Below are positions 17,383-26,028 of a stretch of 64,000 bases of DNA, one piece after another; position 1 is the stretch's first letter, and each line of letters begins with the position of its first letter. The translations under genes were made by a program, and so were the position numbers. This stretch comes from Pedobacter sp. L105 (lineage in GTDB: Bacteria; Bacteroidota; Bacteroidia; Sphingobacteriales; Sphingobacteriaceae), in assembly GCF_009765875.1 (NCBI RefSeq), contig NZ_LMUP01000008.1, forward strand, positions 1-64,000. The letters run 5' to 3'. The notes below the pieces were generated by a model that saw only the letters and a program-made list of their open reading frames with translations, was not told the origin of the DNA and ran no database searches.

Positions 17383-20300
17383 ATGAAAAGAATCTTTACA
17401 AAATTTTCTGTTTTATCTTTTCTTTGTTTGTTGTTTTTTAACGTAGCATCTGCCCAGAACATCACTGTTAAGGGTACCGTTTCAGATGGCAAGGACAATA
17501 CTACCCTGCCTTCAGTAAGTGTTACAGTAAAAGGAACAACTACAGGAATTCAAACAGACATTAACGGGAAATACTCCATTAGCGTTCCCGCAGCAGGCAC
17601 ATTGGTATTTACCTATATTGGTTATACCACACAGGAAATACCCGTAAATAACCGGACTACCATTAATGTACCCTTAGCTTCCGCTTCACAGCAACTGGAG
17701 CAGGTGGTAGTGGTAGGTTATGGTACACAGCGCAAGATCGATGTTACAGGATCTGTGGCTACAGTAAAAGGGGAAGATATCTCTAAACAAGCATCTAATA
17801 ATGCGGTAAGTGCATTACAGGGTAAAGTTGCCGGGGTATCTATTAGTAATGCAGGTACACCTGGAGCCTCTCCACAAATTACCATTCGCGGTACCGGAAC
17901 AATTTATGGTAATACTGGAGTATTGTATGTAGTAGATGGTGTTTGGTATGACGATATCAGCTTCTTAAATCCGGCAGATATTGCCAACATCAGTATTTTA
18001 AAAGATGCATCAAGTCAGTCTATCTATGGGATCAGGGCAGCAAATGGCGTAGTACTGGTTACAACAGTACATGGTAAACAAGGAGATCCAACGATTAACT
18101 ATAATGGGTCTATTGGAGTTCAGCATGTAACTAACGCTGTAAAAATGGCTAATGCTACAGAATATGCTACAGCTGTCAATGAATTATATAGTCTTGAGGG
18201 AGCCACTCCCCTTTTTTCTAATACGAATTTAGGACAAGGCACAGACTGGTATAAACAAGTTTTAAGAAGTGCCATGGTCACCAACCACCAGGTTTCAATT
18301 AATGGCGGAACGGAAAAATCCAGCTATAACTTTTCGCTGGGGTACTTAAACCAGGACGGGATTATTGAAAAGAACAATTATAAAAGATATACTGCCCGCC
18401 TTTCCAACGATTTCCAATTGTTTAAAAATCTAAAAATAGGTTATAATGTTACTGGTATATCCAGTACATCGGCTGACACTCCTCCAACAATTTTCCATGC
18501 CTTATTTGCCGCATCACCAGTTGTCCCGGTTTTTAACGCTGATGGTAGTTATGGAGATCCAAACACCTATAATTTAGGAAATGGAAGTGCAGTAAATCCT
18601 CAGGCAATTTTAGATTTCTACCACCAATCCACTAAAATATATAAAGCCACAGGTAATGTTTATGCAGAACTTAAATTTGCAAAGCATTTCACTTTTAAAA
18701 CCAGTGCCGGTGGTGATTTTGGTCAAACGGAAGTAAGAAACTATACTCCTGAATACTATGCAACGACAGCACAAAATTCGAATATCAGCAGTTTATCTGT
18801 AAACAGGATCGAGACCAGGAATTACATCCTGGAGAATACGCTGAACTATGACAACAAATGGGGAGATCACAGTCTGACCGTTCTGGCAGGACAAACTGCA
18901 CAACGTTACAAAACTTACAACCTCAATGCTTCGGCACAAAATGTACCTGATGGCGATGGCAATGATTACCTCAGCTTAGGTAATGCAGACAGCAGAATCG
19001 TTAATGATTCAGGAACGATCAATACTGCTACCTCCTATTTTGGCAGAATAAACTATTCATATAAAAACAAATACCTGTTAAATGCTTCTATGAGAGCAGA
19101 TGCTGCTTCTCAGTTTTTCGGCGGTAGTGATCTTTGGGGTTATTTTCCATCTGTTGGAGCAGGTTGGGTGATTAGTAATGAAGATTTCATGAAGAACCAG
19201 AACATCTTCAGCAACCTGAAACTTCGCGGAAGCTGGGGTAAAGTTGGAAATGCAGGCGTACCTATCAACCCTACTACATTAACAGTAGATCAAACGGCAG
19301 CATTAATAGCATTTTACAATGGAATTGCCAATACAGGAGCAAGTGTAACGACTATTGTGCCTCCTGCCCTTTTCTGGGAACGCAGTGCAGGAACAGACAT
19401 TGGTTTAGAAATGGGTTTTCTAAAAAACCGTTTAAATTTTGAAGCTGATTATTACAGCAGAAAAACTGAGCAGGCCATCTTCGATATTCCAATTTTAGGT
19501 TCATTGGGAACAAGCAACAGCTCAATTATTGGAAACCAGGCCGACTTCAGAAACCGGGGATTCGAATTTGTAGCCAGCTGGTCTGATAAAACTGCAAGTG
19601 GTCTAAGTTATACCATTAGTGGAAACGTAGGTACCAACAGTAATAAAGTGCTAAACGTTATTTCAGGTGCTAATCCAATTTATGCCGGTGGTGAAGGATT
19701 AACAGGTGGTGGATTAGCAACCAGAACAGTAGAAGGAAGTCCAATTGGAGAGTTTTTCGGTTATAAAGTTGCAGGAATATTCCAAACTAACGCAGAAGCT
19801 GCATCTTCCGGCCAAAGTGGAGCCAAAGCCGGTGATTTTAAATATGTTGATGAGAATCATGATGGAATAATTGATGGTAAAGACCGCGTTGAACTGGGTA
19901 ATCCTAATCCCAAAATCACTTATGGATTAAATACAACTTTCAATTATAAGAACTTCGACCTGACTATAGATATCCAGGGTGTAGCAGGAGTAGATATCTA
20001 CAATGCTAATTTGGGTGACCGCTTTGGTAATGAAAACTTCACGCAGAAGTTTTATGATAACAGATGGACAGGTGCCGGCTCTACAAATGCTTATCCATCA
20101 ACAAACCTTGCAGGTGGTATGAACAATGCGCCAAACTCTTTTTATGTAGAAAGCGGAGCCTATATCAGATTGAGAAACTTCCAGTTAGGCTATACATTAC
20201 CTGAGGAGATCACCAAAAAATGGAAAATGAAAAAACTAAGGGTTTTTGCTAATGCACAAAATGCACTGAATTTCTTCGGTTACAGAGGCTTTAGTCCTGA

Positions 20301-20418
20301 AGTGAACAGTATACCTCCGGCAGGTACCTCTACAGTTTCACCAACCAGTGCAGGTATTGATACAAATGTATACCCACTTTATGCAACCTATAACATCGGT
20401 GTGAACCTTACTTTTTAA
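17383..20418 (+). CDS. SusC/RagA TonB-dependent transporter, first of locus 2
   Basis: 1011 aa without an STN domain, so transport only. Signal peptide to about residue 25 (FLCLLFFNVASAQ), carboxypeptidase-regulatory-like domain (ITVKGTVSDGKDNTTLPSV, YIGYTTQEIPV), plug (LEQVVVVGYGTQRKIDVTGS, VSALQGKVAGVSISN, YVVDGVWYDDISFLNPADIA, SQSIYGIRAANGVVLVTT) and barrel with SusC C-terminal features (GVDIYNANLGDRF, LRNFQLGYTLP, final YNIGVNLTF). The partner SusD gene follows after 11 bp. Given the GH144-like and GH3 genes downstream, it probably imports beta-glucan oligosaccharides. Confidence 0.93.
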   Translation: MKRIFTKFSVLSFLCLLFFNVASAQNITVKGTVSDGKDNTTLPSVSVTVKGTTTGIQTDINGKYSISVPAAGTLVFTYIGYTTQEIPVNNRTTINVPLASASQQLEQVVVVGYGTQRKIDVTGSVATVKGEDISKQASNNAVSALQGKVAGVSISNAGTPGASPQITIRGTGTIYGNTGVLYVVDGVWYDDISFLNPADIANISILKDASSQSIYGIRAANGVVLVTTVHGKQGDPTINYNGSIGVQHVTNAVKMANATEYATAVNELYSLEGATPLFSNTNLGQGTDWYKQVLRSAMVTNHQVSINGGTEKSSYNFSLGYLNQDGIIEKNNYKRYTARLSNDFQLFKNLKIGYNVTGISSTSADTPPTIFHALFAASPVVPVFNADGSYGDPNTYNLGNGSAVNPQAILDFYHQSTKIYKATGNVYAELKFAKHFTFKTSAGGDFGQTEVRNYTPEYYATTAQNSNISSLSVNRIETRNYILENTLNYDNKWGDHSLTVLAGQTAQRYKTYNLNASAQNVPDGDGNDYLSLGNADSRIVNDSGTINTATSYFGRINYSYKNKYLLNASMRADAASQFFGGSDLWGYFPSVGAGWVISNEDFMKNQNIFSNLKLRGSWGKVGNAGVPINPTTLTVDQTAALIAFYNGIANTGASVTTIVPPALFWERSAGTDIGLEMGFLKNRLNFEADYYSRKTEQAIFDIPILGSLGTSNSSIIGNQADFRNRGFEFVASWSDKTASGLSYTISGNVGTNSNKVLNVISGANPIYAGGEGLTGGGLATRTVEGSPIGEFFGYKVAGIFQTNAEAASSGQSGAKAGDFKYVDENHDGIIDGKDRVELGNPNPKITYGLNTTFNYKNFDLTIDIQGVAGVDIYNANLGDRFGNENFTQKFYDNRWTGAGSTNAYPSTNLAGGMNNAPNSFYVESGAYIRLRNFQLGYTLPEEITKKWKMKKLRVFANAQNALNFFGYRGFSPEVNSIPPAGTSTVSPTSAGIDTNVYPLYATYNIGVNLTF

Positions 20419-20429
20419 TCGATCTGAAC

Positions 20430-21911
20430 ATGAAAACATATATAAATACACAAAAATGGTGTGCGATAGGTCTTTTATCGATCTTGCTGACCACCGTTTC
20501 ATCCTGTAAAAAAAGCTTTTTGGATGTTGCTCCTCAAGGCCAGCAGGCAGCCACCCAGTTCTGGAAAACGGAAGTTGATGCTACAAAAGCTGTCAATGCC
20601 ATTTATGCTCACCTGCGTACCTGGGAAAATGTAGCCTTCCCTGCTTTGGTAATTGAAAGTGTAGCTTCTGATGAAGCTGATAAAGGAAGTACACCTTCTG
20701 ATGCTTCCTTCTGGAACCTTTACGATACTTTCACCGTAACATCAACCGAAGGTTCACTGCAATCCTTTTGGACAGGCCAGTACCAAAATATCAATTTGTG
20801 CAACCAGGTGCTGGATAATATTCCTGGAATTACGATGGATGCTGCATTAAAAACCCGTTACCTGGCAGAAGCCAAATTTGTTCGTGCTTATTCTTATTTC
20901 AGACTGGTAAGGGCTTATGGCGATGTGCCATTGAGATTAAAAGTACCTGCAAATTCGACAGAATATAACATTGCACGTACCGCAAAAGCTACTGTTTACG
21001 CACAGATCGAACAAGATTTGACAGAAGCAGCTGCAGCTTTACCCGCAACTTATGGATCAGCAGATATTGGTCGCGCTACACAAGGTGCAGCTTTAGGTAT
21101 GCATGCTAAAGTTGCCCTATATCAGAAAAAATGGGCAGATGTATTAACCTATACCAACCAGGTAATTGCATTAGGCTATGGGTTGGTTCCGAATTTCGAA
21201 CAGGAATTCCGTTTGGCCAATGAAAACAGTACGGAGTCAATTTTTGAAGTTCAGTGTGAACTGGTTCCAGGTAACGTAGATGCTTCGAACTCACAATACA
21301 GTCAGGTACAGGGTGTGGCTGGTGTAACCGCCGGCGGATGGGGATTTAATGTCCCTTCAGAAGCTTTGGCTGCTGCATTTGAAACTGGCGATCCAAGAAG
21401 GGACGGAACGATCCTCTTTAGGGGAGAAACTACTCCTGAAGGCGACCTAATCCCCACTTCAGTAGTGAATCCATATTACAATCAGAAATCTTATGTTCCT
21501 TTTGCGCTTTATGTATCCGGATTCAATCAGGGTGCACAGCAAAACGTTAGGGTACTGCGCTTTTCTGATGTGTTGCTGATGAACGCAGAAGCAGCCAATG
21601 AAATGGGTAACCCAACCTTAGCTTTAACATCCCTGAATAAAGTACGGGCGAGGGCAAGAAATGGAAACGCCGCTATCCTGCCGGATGTGACTACAACCGA
21701 CCAGGCTGCATTGCGTACTGCGATTTACAAAGAAAGACAAGTGGAGCTGGCCATGGAAAGCGATCGTTATTTCGACGTTGTCCGTCAGGGCAGAGGAGCT
21801 GAAGTTTTCGGCGTAAAAGGATGGAAAGCCAATAAAAATGAAGTCTGGCCTGTTCCGCAGACAGAGATTGACCTGAGCGGCGGACTGTTAACACAAAATC
21901 CAGGATATTAA
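20430..21911 (+). CDS. SusD/RagB-family glycan-binding lipoprotein, first of locus 2
   Basis: 493 aa. Signal peptide with lipobox-like VSSC followed by KKSFLDVAPQG, the usual SusD mature start. TPR-type helices and RagB/SusD motifs are visible: TRYLAEAKFVRAYSYFRLVR, YGDVPLRLK, AALGMHAKVALYQKKWADVL, ESIFEVQ, VLRFSDVLLMNAEAANEMG, NKVRARARNG, YKERQVELAMESDRYFDVVR and the C-terminal QNPGY. It should lie on the cell surface and cap the upstream SusC. A terminator follows immediately. Confidence 0.92.
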   Translation: MKTYINTQKWCAIGLLSILLTTVSSCKKSFLDVAPQGQQAATQFWKTEVDATKAVNAIYAHLRTWENVAFPALVIESVASDEADKGSTPSDASFWNLYDTFTVTSTEGSLQSFWTGQYQNINLCNQVLDNIPGITMDAALKTRYLAEAKFVRAYSYFRLVRAYGDVPLRLKVPANSTEYNIARTAKATVYAQIEQDLTEAAAALPATYGSADIGRATQGAALGMHAKVALYQKKWADVLTYTNQVIALGYGLVPNFEQEFRLANENSTESIFEVQCELVPGNVDASNSQYSQVQGVAGVTAGGWGFNVPSEALAAAFETGDPRRDGTILFRGETTPEGDLIPTSVVNPYYNQKSYVPFALYVSGFNQGAQQNVRVLRFSDVLLMNAEAANEMGNPTLALTSLNKVRARARNGNAAILPDVTTTDQAALRTAIYKERQVELAMESDRYFDVVRQGRGAEVFGVKGWKANKNEVWPVPQTEIDLSGGLLTQNPGY

Positions 21912-21936
21912 TATACCTTTTCTAACCAGATACCAG

Positions 21937-21967
21937 AGGTTGCCGGTTTAGGCCGGCAACCTTTTTT
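21937..21967 (+). terminator. Terminator between SusD and the GH144-like gene
   Basis: AGGTTGCCGG (21937-21946) pairs with CCGGCAACCT (21953-21962), followed by six T. It ends 14 bp before the next ATG, so the glucanase gene is either expressed by read-through or has a promoter overlapping the hairpin. Confidence 0.85.
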
Positions 21968-21980
21968 AATCCCCTATCAG

Positions 21981-23333
21981 ATGTTAAAACCGAGATTTCA
22001 TATTATTTTGCTGGCACTGATTTTCAGCGCAGGCTGCATCCCGAAAAATTCAGTGGCGCAAACCAATGATCATATCGCCTCTCAGCTAAAGATAAATAAA
22101 AATCTCACCGATGATCAGCTGCTTGATCTGGTGCAAAAACAAACTTTCCGGTATTTCTGGGACTTTGCCCATCCGGTAAGTGGCATGGCCCGTGAGCGAA
22201 GCAACGAAGCTTTTGATTATGGCAACGAAGTGGTAACCACCGGTGGTACCGGATTTGGCATTATGGCAACGATTGTAGCCTCAGAGCGTAAGTTCATTAC
22301 CCATGAACAGGCCGCAGCCCGTACCAAAAAGATCGTTGACTTTTTATGGAAAGCAGATATGTTCCATGGTGCATTTCCACACTGGATGAACGGTTCTACA
22401 GGTAAAGTAATCCGCTTTAGTCCTAAAGATGATGGTGCCGATATTGTGGAAACCTCTTTCCTCTTTCAGGGATTGCTCACCGCCCGTCAGTATTATACAG
22501 CCGACAATGCCGTGGAAAGTGACATCCGTAATAAGATCCTCTGGATGTGGGAAGGTATCGAATGGAACTGGTTTACCCAGCAGCAGAATGTACTTTACTG
22601 GCACTGGAGCCCCAATAATGGCTGGAGCATGAACCACCAGATCAAAGGTTACAACGAATGTTTTATTACCTACATCCTTGCCGCCTCTTCCCCTAAATTT
22701 GCCATTGATAAAAGAGTTTATGAGGATGGATGGGCAAACAGCAATACTTTTTTTAACGGAAAAAAATACTTCGGGATCACCCTGCCTTTAGGGTTTGATT
22801 TCGGAGGGCCTTTATTCTTTACCCATTATTCTTTCCTGGGGCTGGATCCCCGCGGATTGAAGGATCAGTATGCAGATTATTATGAACAGAACAAGAACCA
22901 TACGCTGATTAATCACGCTTATTGCATAGAAAATCCAAAACACTATAAAGGTTATGGCGAAAACACCTGGGGTTTAACGGCGAGCGACAGCTGGCAGGGT
23001 TATGCTGCGCATTCCCCTTCAGAAGATCTGGGGGTGATCAGTCCTACCGCAGCGCTATCGGCCTTTCCTTATACCCCAGAATATTCCATGAAAGCGCTGA
23101 AACATTTCTACTTCGATCTGGGAGGGAAATTATGGGGCGAGTATGGTTTTATAGATGGGTTTAGCGAAGAGCACAACTGGTATGCGCCATCTTACCTGGC
23201 CATTGACCAGGGCCCGATCATCTGTATGATAGAAAATTACCGTTCAGGATTATTATGGAAATTATTTATGAGCAGCCCTTATGTTAAAAGGGGATTGAAT
23301 AATTTAGGATTTCAAAGTCCTGCATTGAAATAG
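21981..23333 (+). CDS. Glucoamylase-like domain protein, probable GH144 endo-beta-1,2-glucanase
   Basis: 450 aa; signal peptide with possible lipobox (FSAGC at about 16-20), so a periplasmic or surface lipoprotein. The (alpha/alpha)6 glucoamylase-like domain (PF10091) is recognisable from LLDLVQKQTFRYFWDFAHP, GMARERSN, GGTGFGIMATIVASER, FPHWMNGSTGKV, DDGADIVETSFLFQGLLTAR, WEGIEWNWFT, YWHWSPNNGW, MNHQIKGYNECFITYILA, NTWGLTASDSWQGYAAHSP, LGVISPTAALSAFPYTP and GEYGFIDGFSEEHNWY. This architecture is that of GH144, which cuts beta-1,2-glucan to sophorooligosaccharides. Other PF10091 proteins are uncharacterised, so the specificity is inferred from similarity and the adjacent GH3. Confidence 0.8.
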   Translation: MLKPRFHIILLALIFSAGCIPKNSVAQTNDHIASQLKINKNLTDDQLLDLVQKQTFRYFWDFAHPVSGMARERSNEAFDYGNEVVTTGGTGFGIMATIVASERKFITHEQAAARTKKIVDFLWKADMFHGAFPHWMNGSTGKVIRFSPKDDGADIVETSFLFQGLLTARQYYTADNAVESDIRNKILWMWEGIEWNWFTQQQNVLYWHWSPNNGWSMNHQIKGYNECFITYILAASSPKFAIDKRVYEDGWANSNTFFNGKKYFGITLPLGFDFGGPLFFTHYSFLGLDPRGLKDQYADYYEQNKNHTLINHAYCIENPKHYKGYGENTWGLTASDSWQGYAAHSPSEDLGVISPTAALSAFPYTPEYSMKALKHFYFDLGGKLWGEYGFIDGFSEEHNWYAPSYLAIDQGPIICMIENYRSGLLWKLFMSSPYVKRGLNNLGFQSPALK

Positions 23334-23362
23334 AAAAACCACACACCAATATATTCATGATT

Positions 23363-23398
23363 TATCGTGGGTTTACAGCAATAAACACGCCCACGATA
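23363..23398 (+). terminator. Hairpin after the GH144-like gene
   Basis: TATCGTGGG (23363-23371) pairs perfectly with CCCACGATA (23390-23398); the loop contains a further TTTA/TAAA pairing. The T-tract is short, so a moderate terminator or mRNA end stabiliser. Confidence 0.6.
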
Positions 23399-23499
23399 TT
23401 TCATTACCTACTATTATTTATACGCTATGAACCCTGCATAAGATTCAATCATAAATCAATAATCCTACGCAAGACTCATAAGCTTAAAAAAAATATCTG

Positions 23500-25797
23500 A
23501 TGAAAAAATCTACTTCCTTATTTTTCCTGGCAGCTATTTTCAGTGCAAATTCGTTATGTGCACAACAGAAAAAAGCTGTAACAGCGACCGACCAAAAGAT
23601 GAATACCTTCATCAACCAGCTGATGTCAAAAATGACACTGGAGGAAAAGATCGGTCAATTGAACCTTGCCGCGGTAGGTTTTGATGTCACCGGACCTATT
23701 CTGAGCCAGGGTGTGAATGAAAAGATTGAAAAAGGCTTGATGGGCGGTGTTTTTAACACCTTCACCCCACAGGCCGTACGTAAATTGCAGGAACTTGCGA
23801 TCACTAAATCGCGTTTAAAGATTCCTTTGTTATTTGGTTATGATGTGATTCACGGGCATAAAACTATTTTCCCTATTCCATTGGGTTTAAGTACCAGCTG
23901 GGATCTGGATTTAATAGAAAAAAGTGCCCGTATTGCCGCCAGGGAAGCAAGTGCTGATGGTTTAAACTGGACCTTCTCCCCTATGGTTGATATTGCAAGA
24001 GATCCGAGATGGGGCAGAATAGCCGAAAGTTCCGGTGAAGACCCTTACCTGGGTTCACTGATCGGCGTTGCTATGGTAAAAGGGTATCAAACCAATAGTT
24101 TTTCCAATAAAGACGCCATCTTGGCCTGTGTAAAACATTTTGCTTTATATGGCGCAGCCGAGGCAGGAAGGGATTACAATACCACAGATATGAGCCTGAT
24201 TAAAATGTACAATGAATACCTTCCACCTTACAAAGCAGCGGTAGATGCAGGTGCAGGCTCGGTAATGGCTTCTTTTAATGATATCAACGGAACCCCTGCT
24301 ACAGGTAATCATTGGCTTTTAACAGATCTTTTACGCAATCAGTGGGGCTTTAAAGGTTTTGTAGTTAGTGATTATACTGGTATCAATGAGCTTGAAGCGC
24401 ATGGTCTTGGAGATCTGCAAACCGTAAGTGCCAAAGCATTAAATGCAGGGACTGATATGGATATGGTTGGAGAGGGTTTCCTCACTACTTTAAAAAAATC
24501 CCTTCAGGAAAAAAAAATCAGTCAGGCAACAATTGATCAGGCCTGTCGCAGGATACTGGAAGCGAAATATAAACTGGGTCTTTTTGCTGATCCTTACAAA
24601 TATATTGATGAAGAAAGGGCGAAAACAGAAATACTTTCACAAAAAAACAGGGCTGATGCAAAAACTATCGCTGAAGCTTCAATGGTATTGCTAAAAAACA
24701 ACAATCAGTTACTGCCCTTAAAAAAGAATGCTAAGATAGCCCTGATTGGGCCGCTGGCGAATAATAAACGCGATATGATCGGCAACTGGAGCGCAGCAGG
24801 CGAATGGAGCCAGGCGATCAGTGTAATGCAGGGATTGAAAAACGTGGCTCCGGATATGGATATCACCTATGCAAAAGGTGCAAACCTGGTAGATGATCCG
24901 GGTATCCTGAAATTGATCAACGCCAATGGCGCAGACATTGTTGCAGATGAAAAATCGCCCGAAAAATTAATCAGCGAAGCTGTTTCTGTTGCCAAAAATG
25001 CAGATGTAGCGGTAGTGGTATTAGGAGAAAGTGCGTTAATGGGTGGCGAAGCTACCAGCCGTACTGAACTCGACCTGCTACCCAATCAGAAAGATTTATT
25101 AAAAGCATTGGCTGCTACAGGTAAACCTATCATATTGGTGCTGATGAACAGCCATCCTTTAACCTTGGTTTGGGAAGACGCCAATGTTCCTGCTATCCTG
25201 GAAACCTGGTTTGGCGGAACTGAAGCTGGAAATGCTATTGCTGATGTTTTAGTAGGCAATTATAATCCTGCCGGTAAACTGACCACTACCTTTCCAAGAA
25301 ATGTAGGACAGATACCACTGTACTACAACCATAAAAGTACCGGCCGCCCTTATGATGGCGTATCTAATGAAAAATACAAGTCCCGTTATATTGACAGTTC
25401 CAATGATCCGCTTTATCCTTTTGGTTATGGCTTAAGTTATACCAGCTTTGCGATCTCTCCTGTTCAATTGAACAAAGTTTCGATGAAAGCCGGACAAACG
25501 ATACAGGCAACAGTGGATGTGCAGAACACAGGTGATTTTGACGGACAGGAAGTGGTGCAGTTATACATTCAGGACATTTATGGATCTGTTACCCGCCCTG
25601 TTAAAGAACTGAAAGGTTTCCAAAAGATATTCCTTAAAAAAGGGGAAACCAAACACGTAACGTTTACCATCAGTACAGAGATGCTTAAATTCTATAATGC
25701 AGATTTAAAGTTTGCTGCTGAACCCGGCGATTTTAATGTATTTACCGGCTCTAATTCGAGAGATGTCTCTTCAGCAAAATTCAGTCTGCTGAACTAA
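23500..25797 (+). CDS. bglX: Glycoside hydrolase family 3 beta-glucosidase (BglX-type)
   Basis: 765 aa with signal peptide (FFLAAIFSANSLCAQ), so periplasmic. Three GH3 parts are seen: the (beta/alpha)8 domain (about 35-370; LLFGYDVIHGHKTIFPIPLG, DPRWGRIAESSGEDPYL, CVKHFALYGAAEAGRDYN), the alpha/beta sandwich (about 390-610; VLLKNNNQLLPLKKNAKIAL, VVVLGESALMGGEATSRTEL) and a C-terminal fibronectin III-like domain (about 660-760). The catalytic nucleophile is Asp291 in FVVSDYTGINE. A Bacteroides GH3 enzyme beside a GH144 gene is known to prefer beta-1,2-gluco-oligosaccharides; the same neighbourhood here suggests hydrolysis of sophorooligosaccharides to glucose. Confidence 0.9.
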   Translation: MKKSTSLFFLAAIFSANSLCAQQKKAVTATDQKMNTFINQLMSKMTLEEKIGQLNLAAVGFDVTGPILSQGVNEKIEKGLMGGVFNTFTPQAVRKLQELAITKSRLKIPLLFGYDVIHGHKTIFPIPLGLSTSWDLDLIEKSARIAAREASADGLNWTFSPMVDIARDPRWGRIAESSGEDPYLGSLIGVAMVKGYQTNSFSNKDAILACVKHFALYGAAEAGRDYNTTDMSLIKMYNEYLPPYKAAVDAGAGSVMASFNDINGTPATGNHWLLTDLLRNQWGFKGFVVSDYTGINELEAHGLGDLQTVSAKALNAGTDMDMVGEGFLTTLKKSLQEKKISQATIDQACRRILEAKYKLGLFADPYKYIDEERAKTEILSQKNRADAKTIAEASMVLLKNNNQLLPLKKNAKIALIGPLANNKRDMIGNWSAAGEWSQAISVMQGLKNVAPDMDITYAKGANLVDDPGILKLINANGADIVADEKSPEKLISEAVSVAKNADVAVVVLGESALMGGEATSRTELDLLPNQKDLLKALAATGKPIILVLMNSHPLTLVWEDANVPAILETWFGGTEAGNAIADVLVGNYNPAGKLTTTFPRNVGQIPLYYNHKSTGRPYDGVSNEKYKSRYIDSSNDPLYPFGYGLSYTSFAISPVQLNKVSMKAGQTIQATVDVQNTGDFDGQEVVQLYIQDIYGSVTRPVKELKGFQKIFLKKGETKHVTFTISTEMLKFYNADLKFAAEPGDFNVFTGSNSRDVSSAKFSLLN

Positions 25798-25821
25798 TTA
25801 TTTTTTCAAATCCACCAGCTT

Positions 25822-25859
25822 AAAAAGGCTGTGCCAAAAATTTGGTACAGCCTTTTTTT
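25822..25859 (+). terminator. Rho-independent terminator after bglX
   Basis: AAAAAGGCTGTGCC (25822-25835) pairs with GGTACAGCCTTTTT (25844-25857), one G-T pair, loop of eight, then T7 in total. Confidence 0.88.
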
Positions 25860-26028
25860 ATTTCATTTAGGGTCAAATGTCCCAAAATATTAACATATAG
25901 CTAAATAAATGTCACAATTATACTGTTTAAGACTTCTCCTGATTATCTTAGCTCAATAGTAAGCCCTAACCCCTATTCCTGAATATGTAGAAAAAACTTT
26001 GATTAATTACCTAACCAAATATTCACTT

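Noticed and set aside
23363..23398. Operator for bglX
   Set aside because: The symmetric element is close to the end of the GH144-like gene and fits a terminator hairpin better.
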